Shown: positions 18,556 to 27,127 of the stretch, one piece after another | How the letters are laid out: each line of letters begins with the position of its first letter | How positions within the stretch are numbered: position 1 is the stretch's first letter | Origin: an uncultured Desulfobulbaceae bacterium | GTDB taxonomy: Bacteria > Desulfobacterota > Desulfobulbia > Desulfobulbales > Desulfobulbaceae | Length of the DNA stretch: 64,000 bases | NCBI GenBank assembly: GCA_947259225.1 | Contig: CAMYLK010000001.1 | Span: 203,118-267,117 of the forward strand | Reading direction: 5' to 3' | The notes under the pieces: generated by a model | Databases searched by the model: none | Told to the model about the DNA's origin: nothing | Seen by the model: only the letters and a program-made list of their open reading frames with translations | Program-made: the position numbers and the translations under genes

Positions 18556-18587
18556 TTGACCATGGACTATGGTCTAATGTTTATAGT
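18556..18587 (+). promoter_or_regulatory. MerR-type promoter/operator 2 (merR-yhs-copA operon)
   Basis: TTGACC (18556-18561) and TATAGT (18582-18587) are 20 bp apart (TTATAG at 19 bp). The spacer carries the dyad TGGAC-TATG-GTCTA (18563-18576). It shares the layout and the block AATGTTTA with the element at 17987. It lies about 40 bp before the merR start codon, so the regulator should control its own operon. Confidence 0.82.
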
Positions 18588-18627
18588 TATGATAGAAGAA
18601 AAAAACACTGTTTGGAGGATAACAGCG

Positions 18628-19071
18628 ATGAAAAGTTTGACCATTGGAAAATTGTCGAAAATGGCAGGAGTAACAAATGATACTGTTCGTTTCTATGAAC
18701 GATATGGATTAGTGGACCCTGTCGGCAGAAGTGAGTCCAACTACCGGTTATATCGTGAGGAAGATGCTGACCGTTTACGCTTTATCAAACGGGCCAAGGA
18801 ATTGGGATTCTCGTTGAATGAGATCAAGGATTTACTGGCACTCAGCCAGGATCCCCATACTACAAAAGCTGAAGTTAAAGAACGCACCCAGATAAAAGCT
18901 GAGAACATAAGGCAAAAAATAAAAGACCTCTCAAAGATACTGGCAGCCCTTGAACACCTGGTTGACTTATGCGATGGGCATGGTTCGGCTAAGGAATGTC
19001 CTATTTTGCAGTCTCTAACCGGAGACGAGGACACAAAACAACTACATTGTGAACATGGAGGTGCATCATGA
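18628..19071 (+). CDS. MerR-family heavy-metal-responsive transcription regulator
   Basis: Start at ATG 18628: GGAGG is 8 bp upstream, and the MerR domain begins at once (MKSLTIGKLSKMAGVTND, then TVRFYERYGLV). The longer frame upstream crosses the promoter and is rejected. The 147 residues comprise a winged HTH (4-72), a long dimerisation helix, and a metal loop with Cys115 and Cys124 (CDGHGSAKECPIL). The loop resembles the Cys pair of the Cu(I), Zn and Pb sensors. A third cysteine is in the tail (QLHCEHGG). Downstream genes suggest copper or silver sensing. It is translationally coupled to the next gene (ATGA). Confidence 0.9.
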   Translation: MKSLTIGKLSKMAGVTNDTVRFYERYGLVDPVGRSESNYRLYREEDADRLRFIKRAKELGFSLNEIKDLLALSQDPHTTKAEVKERTQIKAENIRQKIKDLSKILAALEHLVDLCDGHGSAKECPILQSLTGDEDTKQLHCEHGGAS

Positions 19072-19403
19072 CACTTACGACTTTATTGATGATATTGATT
19101 TTCGGTGTGGTTTTTTATCTGTTGATGAAAAGCGGTGGCGGTTGCTGTGGAGGGCATGATCACGGAGGCAAAGAGGATCATTGTGGTCACGGTAGTTCTG
19201 GAGACAATAAAGGCACTGAGCACCCTCATCATCACATTGACAGTGAAATTTCTGAAAACGAAACTGATAAAGATCCGGTATGCGGAATGAAGGTAAAAGA
19301 TCACTCGATTGTAAGCAAACATCTGGATCGAACGTTTCACTTCTGTTCTGAACAATGCAGAAAGGTCTTTGATTTGAATCCGAACAAATATGCTGGAGCG
19401 TAA
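19068..19403 (+). CDS. Membrane-anchored YHS-domain metal-binding protein
   Basis: The 111-residue protein has one N-terminal transmembrane helix (3-20). A Cys/His/Gly-rich stretch (GGGCCGGHDHGG...HHH, residues 23-56) follows, then a YHS/TRASH-like domain: DPVCGMKV (Cys72) and FHFCSEQCRKVF (Cys93, Cys97). YHS domains bind metals and often accompany copper ATPases. The start codon overlaps the merR stop by 4 bp, and copA follows after 53 bp. It may deliver Cu(I) to, or receive it from, the ATPase. Confidence 0.85.
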   Translation: MTLTTLLMILIFGVVFYLLMKSGGGCCGGHDHGGKEDHCGHGSSGDNKGTEHPHHHIDSEISENETDKDPVCGMKVKDHSIVSKHLDRTFHFCSEQCRKVFDLNPNKYAGA

Positions 19404-19456
19404 TGAAATAGTAATAATTATGTATCCCTTTGTAGAAAAACTGGGAGGTGAGCAGA

Positions 19457-21835
19457 ATGAAAGACATGACAACCTCACATATGCATGAGCATAATCATCA
19501 TCACCACGAACATGCAAAATCGTATGTTGATCTTGTATGTGGCATGTCGACTGATGACGAGCACGGCTTTACATCTTACGAGCATGAGGGACACACTTAT
19601 TATTTCTGCAGTGACCATTGCCTGACAAAATTCAAAAGCGATCCTGAGAGCTTTTTGTCAGACGGGACCGGTGCCCCTGCAGAGGAAAAGGCAAAAGAAC
19701 CCGATTTAGTCAGGCAATACACATGCCCCATGCACCCTGAAATCATACAGGACACACCGGGTTCCTGTCCTCAGTGCGGGATGGCTCTGGAACCGGTCAC
19801 GATTGCATTGGAAGATGAAGATAAAAACCCTGAGTACGACTTTATGCTTAAACGGTTTGTCTTCGGTGCCATTCTCACTGTACCACTGGTTGTCATTGCC
19901 ATGCGGGAAATGCTGCCGGGAGGGCATTTCATAGGTGAACTTGCCTCCGCTCGCACTCTTGGATGGCTGGAACTCATCCTGGCAACTCCGGTAGTACTCT
20001 GGGCAGGCTGGGTCTTTTATGTCCGCGCAGTGCAATCAGTGATCAACAGAAGCCTCAACATGTTCACCCTGATCGGCCTGGGTGTTTCGGTGGCCTATTT
20101 CTACAGCCTGATCGCTGTACTTTTCCCTGGAATATTTCCTGAGGGCATGCGCGGGCCTGATGGTTCAGTGGGTGTTTATTTTGAAGCCGCGGCCGTCATT
20201 GTCACACTTATCCTAATGGGCCAGGTAATGGAACTGAAAGCGCGCAGCCAGACCGGAGCGGCCATCAAAGCACTGTTGGGGCTTGCGCCTAAAACTGCCC
20301 GCAAGATCAATGAAGACAGCAGTGAAACCGACATACCCCTGGAACACGTCCAGGTTGGGGACATCATCAGAATCAGGCCCGGAGAGAAAGTTCCAGTTGA
20401 TGGAGAAGTAGTCGAAGGATCTAGCTCGATTGATGAATCAATGATTTCTGGCGAACCGATACCTGTTAAAAAGCAGACCGGTGATAAAGTTATTGGTGCA
20501 ACAGTTAATACTACAGGTTCACTGACTATGCAGGCCGAAAAGGTAGGTAGTGACACTCTGCTTGCACAGATCGTCCAGATGGTAGCAGATGCACAGCGCA
20601 GCCGAGCTCCCATCCAGAAACTTGCCGATCTTGTAGCCGGATATTTTGTACCGATAGTTATTGCTGTCGCCCTGCTGGCCTTTGGAACCTGGTTTTTCTT
20701 TGGACCTGACCCACGGCTGGCATACGCATTGATTGTGGCAGTATCTGTCCTCATTATAGCCTGTCCATGCGCCCTGGGACTGGCTACCCCCATGTCGATC
20801 ATGGTGTCCACTGGTAAGGGAGCTACCATGGGCGTTCTGTTTAAGAATGCCGAAGCGATAGAGACCATGCGCAAGATCAACACCCTGGTGGTGGATAAGA
20901 CCGGTACTCTTACGCTTGGCAAACCAAAGCTTACCGGTGTTGTTACTGCCGGGGACATGTCAGAGGTTACACTTCTTCGTCTTGCGGCAACACTTGAAAA
21001 AGCAAGTGAACATCCACTGGCCACAGCCATAGTATCAGGCGCTGCTGAGCGTGATATTCTGCCGACAGAGGTTACGGATTTTGACTCCATAACGGGTAAA
21101 GGTGTTTCAGGTTTCGTTGAAAAGTCCAAGGTATTGCTCGGCAACATAAAGCTGATGGATGATGCAGATGTGGATATCGCTGAACTCAAGGATCAAGCCG
21201 AAGCAATGCGCAAAGAGGGACAGACCGTCATGTTGGTGGCAGTGGATGGCAAACTGGCAGGCATCCTGGCTGTATCAGATCCGATAAAGGACTCCACACC
21301 TGTTGCAATAAAACAATTGCATGATGAAGGCATGAGGGTGGTCATGCTTACCGGCGACAACAGGGTGACTGCTGAAGCTGTGGCTGCAAAACTCAATATT
21401 GATGTTGTTTTGGCCGAGGTGCTGCCGGATGAAAAGGCAGCAGAGGTAAAACGTCTGCAGGAGGAAGGGAAAATGGTCGCCATGGCCGGTGACGGCATAA
21501 ATGATGCCCCTGCCCTTGCCCAGGCACATGTAGGAATAGCAATGGGTACTGGCACCGATGTTGCCATGGAAAGTGCCGGTGTAACCCTTGTAAAAGGTGA
21601 TCTGACAGGAATAGTCCGGGCCAGAAAACTGTCCCGTGCCACAATGACGAATATCAAGCAAAACCTGTTTTTCGCATTTATCTACAACTCGCTCGGTGTA
21701 CCTGTCGCGGCAGGAGTTCTCTACCCATTATTTGGCATACTGCTGAGCCCGATCATAGCAGCTGCGGCCATGAGCCTGAGTTCTGTATCGGTTGTGGGAA
21801 ATGCTTTGAGGTTGAAAACAGTAAGCATTGAATAG
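19457..21835 (+). CDS. copA: Copper/heavy-metal-translocating P1B-type ATPase with YHS and HMBD domains
   Basis: I start at ATG 19457, 6 bp after GGGAGGTG; the GTG at 19448 lies within that ribosome site. The 792 residues begin with a His-rich leader (EHNHHHHEH). Then come a YHS domain (25-65; [14 protein letters not shown]), a heavy-metal-binding domain (88-113; [15 protein letters not shown]), and the P-type core. The core has Cys436-Pro-Cys438, phosphorylated Asp480 in DKTGTLT, the HPLATAIV histidine motif, and GDGIND at 678-683. CPC and [14 protein letters not shown] fit Cu(I)/Ag(I) exporters. It has no ferredoxin-like HMA domain; the YHS and HMBD replace it. Confidence 0.93.
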   Translation: MKDMTTSHMHEHNHHHHEHAKSYVDLVCGMSTDDEHGFTSYEHEGHTYYFCSDHCLTKFKSDPESFLSDGTGAPAEEKAKEPDLVRQYTCPMHPEIIQDTPGSCPQCGMALEPVTIALEDEDKNPEYDFMLKRFVFGAILTVPLVVIAMREMLPGGHFIGELASARTLGWLELILATPVVLWAGWVFYVRAVQSVINRSLNMFTLIGLGVSVAYFYSLIAVLFPGIFPEGMRGPDGSVGVYFEAAAVIVTLILMGQVMELKARSQTGAAIKALLGLAPKTARKINEDSSETDIPLEHVQVGDIIRIRPGEKVPVDGEVVEGSSSIDESMISGEPIPVKKQTGDKVIGATVNTTGSLTMQAEKVGSDTLLAQIVQMVADAQRSRAPIQKLADLVAGYFVPIVIAVALLAFGTWFFFGPDPRLAYALIVAVSVLIIACPCALGLATPMSIMVSTGKGATMGVLFKNAEAIETMRKINTLVVDKTGTLTLGKPKLTGVVTAGDMSEVTLLRLAATLEKASEHPLATAIVSGAAERDILPTEVTDFDSITGKGVSGFVEKSKVLLGNIKLMDDADVDIAELKDQAEAMRKEGQTVMLVAVDGKLAGILAVSDPIKDSTPVAIKQLHDEGMRVVMLTGDNRVTAEAVAAKLNIDVVLAEVLPDEKAAEVKRLQEEGKMVAMAGDGINDAPALAQAHVGIAMGTGTDVAMESAGVTLVKGDLTGIVRARKLSRATMTNIKQNLFFAFIYNSLGVPVAAGVLYPLFGILLSPIIAAAAMSLSSVSVVGNALRLKTVSIE

Positions 21836-21889
21836 ATTAAAATGGTTCAATAACTAATAATACCAAAGGATTTAATCTGGAGGTGCTAT

Positions 21890-22357
21890 ATGAGCAAAGT
21901 TATTGTAAGAAATATTCTGATTGGTGCTGCTGGAGGATTTATGCTGGGTTTCATTATCTTGCACCCATTTTCAATGCTTTTCCAGGGAATGATTCACCCA
22001 ACGTTCAATCTTAATTTTGCAATTCTCAAAGATGCTTTTAATCTACATCATTTGCCAATGGCCTTTTTCTTCGGCCTGTTGGGACTTGTGACGGGCTGTA
22101 CAATCATATTTTTTCTGACAGCGTTATCACGAGAGAAAGAGAAAGTAAAAATGCTTGAGGGATTATTGCCCATCTGTGCGTACTGTAAAAAAATCAGGGA
22201 CGATGAAGGAAAGGAAAGAGGGACGGGTGATTGGATAGAAATTGAAGAATATATTAAACAGCGCACTGCCACAGACTTTACTCACGGAGTTTGTCAGGAT
22301 TGCTATGATGATTTTATGGAGCAACATCAGAAGTCGAAAAATGGAACACCAGAATAA
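21890..22357 (+). CDS. Two-helix membrane protein with C-terminal PICxxCKKIRDD cysteine domain
   Basis: The 155-residue protein has hydrophobic segments at about 6-28 and 56-80. The cytoplasmic tail reads LLPICAYCKKIRDDEG...WIEIEEYI, then FTHGVCQDCYDDF. That paired CxxC tail is known from the C-termini of many deltaproteobacterial histidine kinases and response regulators; the function is unknown but zinc or iron binding is plausible. Here it is attached to a small membrane anchor instead of a kinase. It lies 54 bp after copA with AGGTGC upstream, so it may share the metal operon. Confidence 0.72.
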   Translation: MSKVIVRNILIGAAGGFMLGFIILHPFSMLFQGMIHPTFNLNFAILKDAFNLHHLPMAFFFGLLGLVTGCTIIFFLTALSREKEKVKMLEGLLPICAYCKKIRDDEGKERGTGDWIEIEEYIKQRTATDFTHGVCQDCYDDFMEQHQKSKNGTPE

Positions 22358-22473
22358 TTTGTTCCTCAATAAAGATTGAGATCAAACTCATTTTTCTCTT
22401 AGGATTAAAGAAAGAGGAAGAGTTGAAATTATTACTCTGAAGGACACAAAAATATTTTAAGTTGTAGAGTTTC

Positions 22474-22743
22474 TTAATCGTTACGAGGGTTTTGACTTTT
22501 CACAGATCCTTCTAAACTCTGGATAAAATTAACTACGTTCCATATCTGCTCATCTGTCAAAGTCCCTTTCCATCCGGGCATAGGTCCACGGCCATTGGTA
22601 ATTTTCCAGGCGAAATCTCCATCAGGATGATGTCCAGCCATTGAAGCAAGATCTGTTGGTTTTATTTTCAGTGCATTTGCAACATGGCCGTTACCTCTTG
22701 CATCTGGTCCATGACAGGAAGCAAAACAAAATAGTCCATTATC
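22474..22743 (-). pseudogene. Cytochrome c fragment, N-terminally truncated
   Basis: The minus-strand frame from 22743 to the stop at 22474-22476 reads GLFCFASCHGPDARGNGHV..., ...PGWKGTLTDEQIWNVVNFIQ. That is the C-terminal two thirds of a small class I cytochrome c, including the distal MPGWK methionine region. A TAA (22744-22746) stands just before it, and no start codon or signal peptide is present. The heme motif is C-x3-CH instead of C-x2-CH. Both features suggest decay. It lies 70 bp downstream of cueP on the same strand and may once have been in its operon. Confidence 0.7.
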
Positions 22744-22816
22744 TTAGAAAATTTCGAAAGAAAACGGGCTACTTGTTTGAAACAACAATCAACAAAATAA
22801 GTTGACAAGGCCGCTC

Positions 22817-23359
22817 TTACCTGAGTTGAAAAGTTGTGAGGCAGGTCTTGCTGTTAGAAAATGTGCCAATTATTCCGGTAGCAGTTTTATTAAAACCCTG
22901 AATTGTAAGTTTAATGTTGTCATCTCTTGGCAGCCACAGTTCAAAAAAACCATTTGCCATGGTTTGAACAGTTTTGTCTACCAGCACTGTGCCATCTTGC
23001 CCTACCGCTTTCACATAAACCTCTGCGTTTGCCAATTCCCCCTGACAGGAGGACATATAATGGGTCGCTCACCCATGGGTGTAGGTTAGATAAGGTGCAA
23101 AAGCCACTACCATTTGATCTTTAGGTAAAGGTACTTTTTTAGTTTTTTTGTTTGGAAACTCAAAAACCACTTCTTTTGGAGTTACATACGTTTTTATGTT
23201 GCTTTGGGTCCATTTCCACTGGTTTGCGAAAGCCATTGCCTCGACAGCATCAATATTCTCCACCATCTGTTCATAGACTTTCATATTGTTTGCGTTTGCA
23301 GCAAGTGGTACCAGTGCCATCATTGCAAGTAAAACAAGAATTGTCTTGAAACTCTTCAT
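22817..23359 (-). CDS. cueP: Periplasmic copper-binding protein CueP, probable selenoprotein (in-frame TGA)
   Basis: The frame runs from ATG 23359 (GGAGGG upstream, signal peptide to about ANA) to TAA at 22817, interrupted only by TGA at 23069-23071 (codon 97). Before it the protein reads VAFAPYLTYTHG, after it ATHYMSSCQGELANAEV. Known CueP has TH-x-C-x7-C-x-GE here, so the TGA occupies the first conserved cysteine and Cys105 is the second; the third is Cys173 (TCLTT). The rest is well conserved (LVDKTVQTMANGFFELWLPRD). Salmonella CueP binds periplasmic copper through three such cysteines. A SECIS-like hairpin follows the TGA. I infer selenocysteine at residue 97; a recent nonsense mutation is the alternative. 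Confidence 0.8.
23037..23053 (-). promoter_or_regulatory. Candidate bacterial SECIS hairpin in cueP
   Basis: On the minus strand UCCUCCU (23053-23047), loop GUC (23046-23044) and AGGGGGA (23043-23037) form a 7-bp stem with one U-G pair. It starts 15 nt after the TGA, and its loop lies 22 nt from it. Bacterial SECIS elements are short hairpins just downstream of UGA with a G at the start of a small loop, so position, size and loop fit. It lies inside the coding frame, as expected. Confidence 0.6.
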
Positions 23360-23477
23360 AAGCCCTCCAAGTTTAACACATATTTATCATGAACAAAGTT
23401 GATCACCTGCTATATTTTCAGCTTTATTCAAATCAGATTTGTCGTTAATCTTTGTTAAAATAACAACAGTTATAATA

Positions 23478-23507
23478 AGAATATTGTGCCACTCTGTAGT
23501 TTGTCAA
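23478..23507 (-). promoter_or_regulatory. Candidate sigma70 promoter of cueP
   Basis: Minus-strand TTGACA (23502-23507) and TATTCT (23478-23483) are 18 bp apart, about 120 bp upstream of the cueP ATG. The MerR-type dyad TGGAC-N4-GTC is absent, so cueP does not seem to share the operator found at 17987 and 18556. Confidence 0.5.
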
Positions 23508-23604
23508 TGAGGGGATATCCGTAGCGTATATTTTTATTCCTCAATTTTCGAGATTCGTTCAGGCAATATAAACCTGACCAAAATTTCTCAATGTTGAGTT
23601 TCAT

Positions 23605-23667
23605 CGTAAGTATACGTAACAAGGAATTTTAACAAATTATTAAATGCTTTTGATACGTATACTTACG
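23605..23667. repeat. Inverted repeat, 14-bp perfect arms
   Basis: CGTAAGTATACGTA (23605-23618) is the exact reverse complement of 23654-23667, with a 35-nt AT-rich loop. The right arm contains GTATACTTACG, which recurs at 469-479 next to the palindrome there. Confidence 0.8.
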
Positions 23668-23712
23668 GAGTATACACTCGCTCTGCTAACCAATAAATTG
23701 GTTCGTATACTC
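23668..23712. repeat. Nested inverted repeat
   Basis: Outer arms GAGTATAC (23668-23675) and GTATACTC (23705-23712) enclose an inner hairpin AACCAAT/ATTGGTT (23688-23694 with 23697-23703). It abuts the preceding inverted repeat, giving a compact palindromic block. Confidence 0.75.
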
Positions 23713-23944
23713 GCAGAACATCCAAACTTGGGGATATTTGCTGTTCGTTTGAGGTTTGTGTTGGCAACCTCAATATAGTTATTTTGTAGAAAATGTCACG
23801 AATCGTATTCTATAAATGTATTAGTTTTCATTTCTTCAAGATGACAATCTGTTTAAACAATGGGTTTTTTTTTGATATGATAGCGGATAATTAGATATAC
23901 CATGCCCAAAACTTCTTTTTAGTGCCAATCTCAAGGAGAGAAAT

Positions 23945-26900
23945 GTGGAGAGAGGAAACCATTATACAAGGCGTTTAGCAAAAAGTTGTATCACTGTTGT
24001 TGTGTTTGCATATTGTATATTTGTAATCACATCTAACTTGTCTTGTGTCGAGCTCCCGGAACAAACATTACTGAAAGCTGCTGATGAAGGGAATACAATG
24101 ATTGTTAAGCAGTTGTTGGCTGATGGTGTCTATATTGATACGGTCGACAGAAACCAAATGACTCCTTTAATACTTGCTGCAAGTAAAGGGCACCTTGAGG
24201 TCGTAAAAATTCTTTTGGACCATGGCGCCGATACTCTTTTTGAGAGCCAATATGATGGTAGTACAGCTTTGAATAATGCTGCAACAAAGGGGTATGTAAA
24301 AACAGTTGATATACTTATAAAACATGGAGTGGATATTAATAGCAGAACCATACGTTTTGGGAGAACCGCTTTATATTGCGCCGCACGAAATAACCATATC
24401 TGGGTTCTTAAACTTCTCCTGGAAAACGGTGCAAACCCAAATATTCCAGAAGGTTCAACAGGTACGACACCATTAATGATCGTAAGCCAGAAAGGATATT
24501 TAGGGGCTACTGAGTTGCTCATAAAAAAAGGGGCACAAATTAATGTGCGAGACCCGCAGGGGGCAACAGCTCTGTTAAAGGCTGTTTATGGCAAATACTC
24601 TGAAATTGTAGATGTTCTGTTAAACAATGGTGCTGATATAAATGCACAAGACAATTTTCATGCTGATCCTTTTTTAAAAGCAGTAGAAAACGGACTTGTG
24701 GATATTGTGAAACTTTTTCTGAATAAAGGTGTGGATGTAAATGTCATATATCGACAGAGAGTCCCGCTTTCTGAACTCAATAATCGCAGCATGGGTTTGA
24801 AAGTCGGTGGCTCACTTCAAAGAGGATCTACAGAACCGCAAGTTTTTCATGATAGAACAGCACTGATGATAGCAGCTGCTAATGGGTGGGTAGAGATTGT
24901 GCAGTTACTTATTGAACACGGCGCTGATATCCATGCCAGAGACAGCAGGGGACGTAACTCTTTACTGATTGCATCTGAAAAAGGGCTCGTTGAGGTTGTT
25001 GGTTCGTTAATTGCCAATGGAGCCGATATATCAGCAAAGGACTACAGGGGAAAAACTGCCCTGGTCTCTTCTGCAAACAATGGACAGATAGAGGTCGTCC
25101 GCCTGCTGATCGACAAAATGATCCAACCTGAAAAATTCAATGAGGAAAACCTGAATTTTGCTCTGCATGCAGTAACAGACTACCCTAATATCGCAAAACT
25201 CTTAATAGAGAATGGTGCTGATGTGAATTTTGCCGATTATTCTTCCGGTGACACGGCATTGATCTTGGCCGCACACAGAAATCACCTGCAAACAGCTGAG
25301 TTGCTTTTAAACCATGGTGCCGATGTAAATATGGCGGAGAATAATAATAAAACTCCATTAAGTATTGCCTCAGGAATAGGGAATTCGCAAATGATTGAAC
25401 TATTCCTGCAACATGGCGCAGATATGTATTTTGAAGACGGTAAAGGGGACGGCTTTGGCAGGTCTGCTCTTTCCAGGGCTGTTGTGGAAGGTCGGCTAGA
25501 TGTTCTGCAGACTTTGTTTGAAAATGGAGCTGACTTGAATGTTAAAAGCAGTACAGGAATGCCCCTGTTATCAATGGCAGTCAGTATTCCTTCAATAGCA
25601 GTAGCCAAGCGTAATGCGGGAGTTGTGAGATTCCTGTTGAAAAATGGTGCGGATGTGAACGCCAGGGGCAACAATGGCTCCACACCTTTGCTACTTGCCT
25701 CAAAAAATGGCCACATGAACTTTGTTCGACTTTTTTTAGAAAGTGGTGCGGATGTCAATGCCGAAGATAATAACGGGACAACTGCATTAATTCTCGCATC
25801 GCAGAATGGTCATGTTGATATCACTCGGCTTCTTTACAATGAACGTGCAGATATCAATAGCAAAAACCACAAAAATATCGGCCCATTGAGTGCTGCTATT
25901 CAGGCAAACTCTATAGAAGGTGTCAGGTTTTTACTGGAACACGGAGCTGAAATTACCACCAGAGGCAGTGTTTTGGAACCAGACCTAATAGTAGCTGTAA
26001 AAAGAAAATATCCAACAATAGTTGACCTGCTGCTCAAACATGCTGCCAATGCCAATGTCAGGGCAAAAAATGGCTGGTCAGCGTTGATGCATGCCATCAA
26101 CGTCGGGAATGTCAGAATAGCACGGTTACTTCTTGAAAAGGGTGCTGTAATTACAAATGGATATAATGGTTCTGACTCGGAACTCAGCTTTGCCATAGTA
26201 AAAAAACAGCCAGCAATAATCAATTTGCTTCTTGAGCATGGTGCCGATGTGAATGCCCGTGATGCAAAAGATGGTTCAACTCCCCTCTTGCGTGCAACAG
26301 ATAAAGGGTTATGGGAAATTGCCCGATTGCTTATTGACAATGGCGCCGATGTCAATGTCAGGGTCAAGCGGAACCATGAAACACTCATGATCCGCGCATC
26401 CCGTGATGGGCAACTTGATATTGTCAAACTGTTACTTGACAGTGGTGCGGATGTTAACAGTCGGACAAAGGATTGGGAAACACCATTAATGGCAGCAGTC
26501 CGGAAGGGTTACCTAGGGATGGTAAGGTTACTTGTTGAAAATGGAGCAGATGTCAATGCCAAGCATAAGAAAAACCTGGAAACACCTCTGATGACTGCAT
26601 GCATGGAAGGCTCAGTCGAAATGGTAGAACTTTTCGTAGCGAACAATGCTGATGTTAATGCGAGAACCCGTTCATCTGCTACAGCTAGAGAGAAGATTAA
26701 CAAATTAAAGCCCAGTCTTTTTGGAACCATAAGCGGGCAAAATCAATATTACAATTTTATTGATTTTAAAGAAATGGCTAGAAAAGATATGGGAACACCT
26801 TTACTCATTGCCTCTGTGAACGGTTATTCGGAAATAGTAAGAATACTCCTTGAAAACGGTGCGGATAGAAGTGTCAAATATTTAGGTAAATTCACTGTTA

Positions 26901-26959
26901 CAGAAATTGCTGAAGATGAGCAGACTCTTGCTATACTCAAAGATTTTAAAGTTAAATAA
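23945..26959 (+). CDS. Large exported ankyrin-repeat protein
   Basis: The start is GTG at 23945 with AAGGAGA upstream; the overlapping ATG at 23943 is in another frame. Residues 10-35 form a hydrophobic export segment ending SNLSCVELPEQ, where Cys34 could be a lipobox cysteine (NLSC is a poor match). From about residue 38 to the end the 1004-residue protein is built of more than 25 ankyrin repeats (typical unit: GxTPLxxAxxxGHxxIVxLLLExGADVNA). Two non-repeat insertions occur, near residues 276-300 and 915-945. Ankyrin arrays bind proteins; partner and location (outer face or periplasm) are unknown. It is flanked by a palindromic block and recQ. Confidence 0.88.
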   Translation: MERGNHYTRRLAKSCITVVVFAYCIFVITSNLSCVELPEQTLLKAADEGNTMIVKQLLADGVYIDTVDRNQMTPLILAASKGHLEVVKILLDHGADTLFESQYDGSTALNNAATKGYVKTVDILIKHGVDINSRTIRFGRTALYCAARNNHIWVLKLLLENGANPNIPEGSTGTTPLMIVSQKGYLGATELLIKKGAQINVRDPQGATALLKAVYGKYSEIVDVLLNNGADINAQDNFHADPFLKAVENGLVDIVKLFLNKGVDVNVIYRQRVPLSELNNRSMGLKVGGSLQRGSTEPQVFHDRTALMIAAANGWVEIVQLLIEHGADIHARDSRGRNSLLIASEKGLVEVVGSLIANGADISAKDYRGKTALVSSANNGQIEVVRLLIDKMIQPEKFNEENLNFALHAVTDYPNIAKLLIENGADVNFADYSSGDTALILAAHRNHLQTAELLLNHGADVNMAENNNKTPLSIASGIGNSQMIELFLQHGADMYFEDGKGDGFGRSALSRAVVEGRLDVLQTLFENGADLNVKSSTGMPLLSMAVSIPSIAVAKRNAGVVRFLLKNGADVNARGNNGSTPLLLASKNGHMNFVRLFLESGADVNAEDNNGTTALILASQNGHVDITRLLYNERADINSKNHKNIGPLSAAIQANSIEGVRFLLEHGAEITTRGSVLEPDLIVAVKRKYPTIVDLLLKHAANANVRAKNGWSALMHAINVGNVRIARLLLEKGAVITNGYNGSDSELSFAIVKKQPAIINLLLEHGADVNARDAKDGSTPLLRATDKGLWEIARLLIDNGADVNVRVKRNHETLMIRASRDGQLDIVKLLLDSGADVNSRTKDWETPLMAAVRKGYLGMVRLLVENGADVNAKHKKNLETPLMTACMEGSVEMVELFVANNADVNARTRSSATAREKINKLKPSLFGTISGQNQYYNFIDFKEMARKDMGTPLLIASVNGYSEIVRILLENGADRSVKYLGKFTVTEIAEDEQTLAILKDFKVK

Positions 26960-27127
26960 GTTTTCAAAAAAAATTGAGACAACATCAAAACCGCAAAATC
27001 ATATAACCTCTTAATTATATTCTGATTATAAATATTTTCATGGGCAATATTAACTTTGATGATATGTTGAAGCCTGAAGATTTATCGAATATATATCACA
27101 AACATCGGTCTTGTAAGCAGCGCCACT

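Larger units (their letters stand above)
23360..23944. other. Divergent intergenic region between cueP and ankyrin gene
   Basis: These 585 bases hold the cueP promoter and two adjoining inverted repeats (23605-23667 and 23668-23712). The rest is AT-rich. No gene is supported. Confidence 0.55.

Noticed and set aside
20176..21189. Long minus-strand frame of 337 residues
   Set aside because: It is antisense to the core of the copper ATPase, with Ser/Thr/Val-rich low-complexity translation typical of a shadow frame.
22817..23056. Separate 79-residue gene starting at an internal ATG
   Set aside because: It is in the same frame as the 96-residue cueP start and is its C-terminal half; it lacks a signal peptide and a ribosome site of its own.
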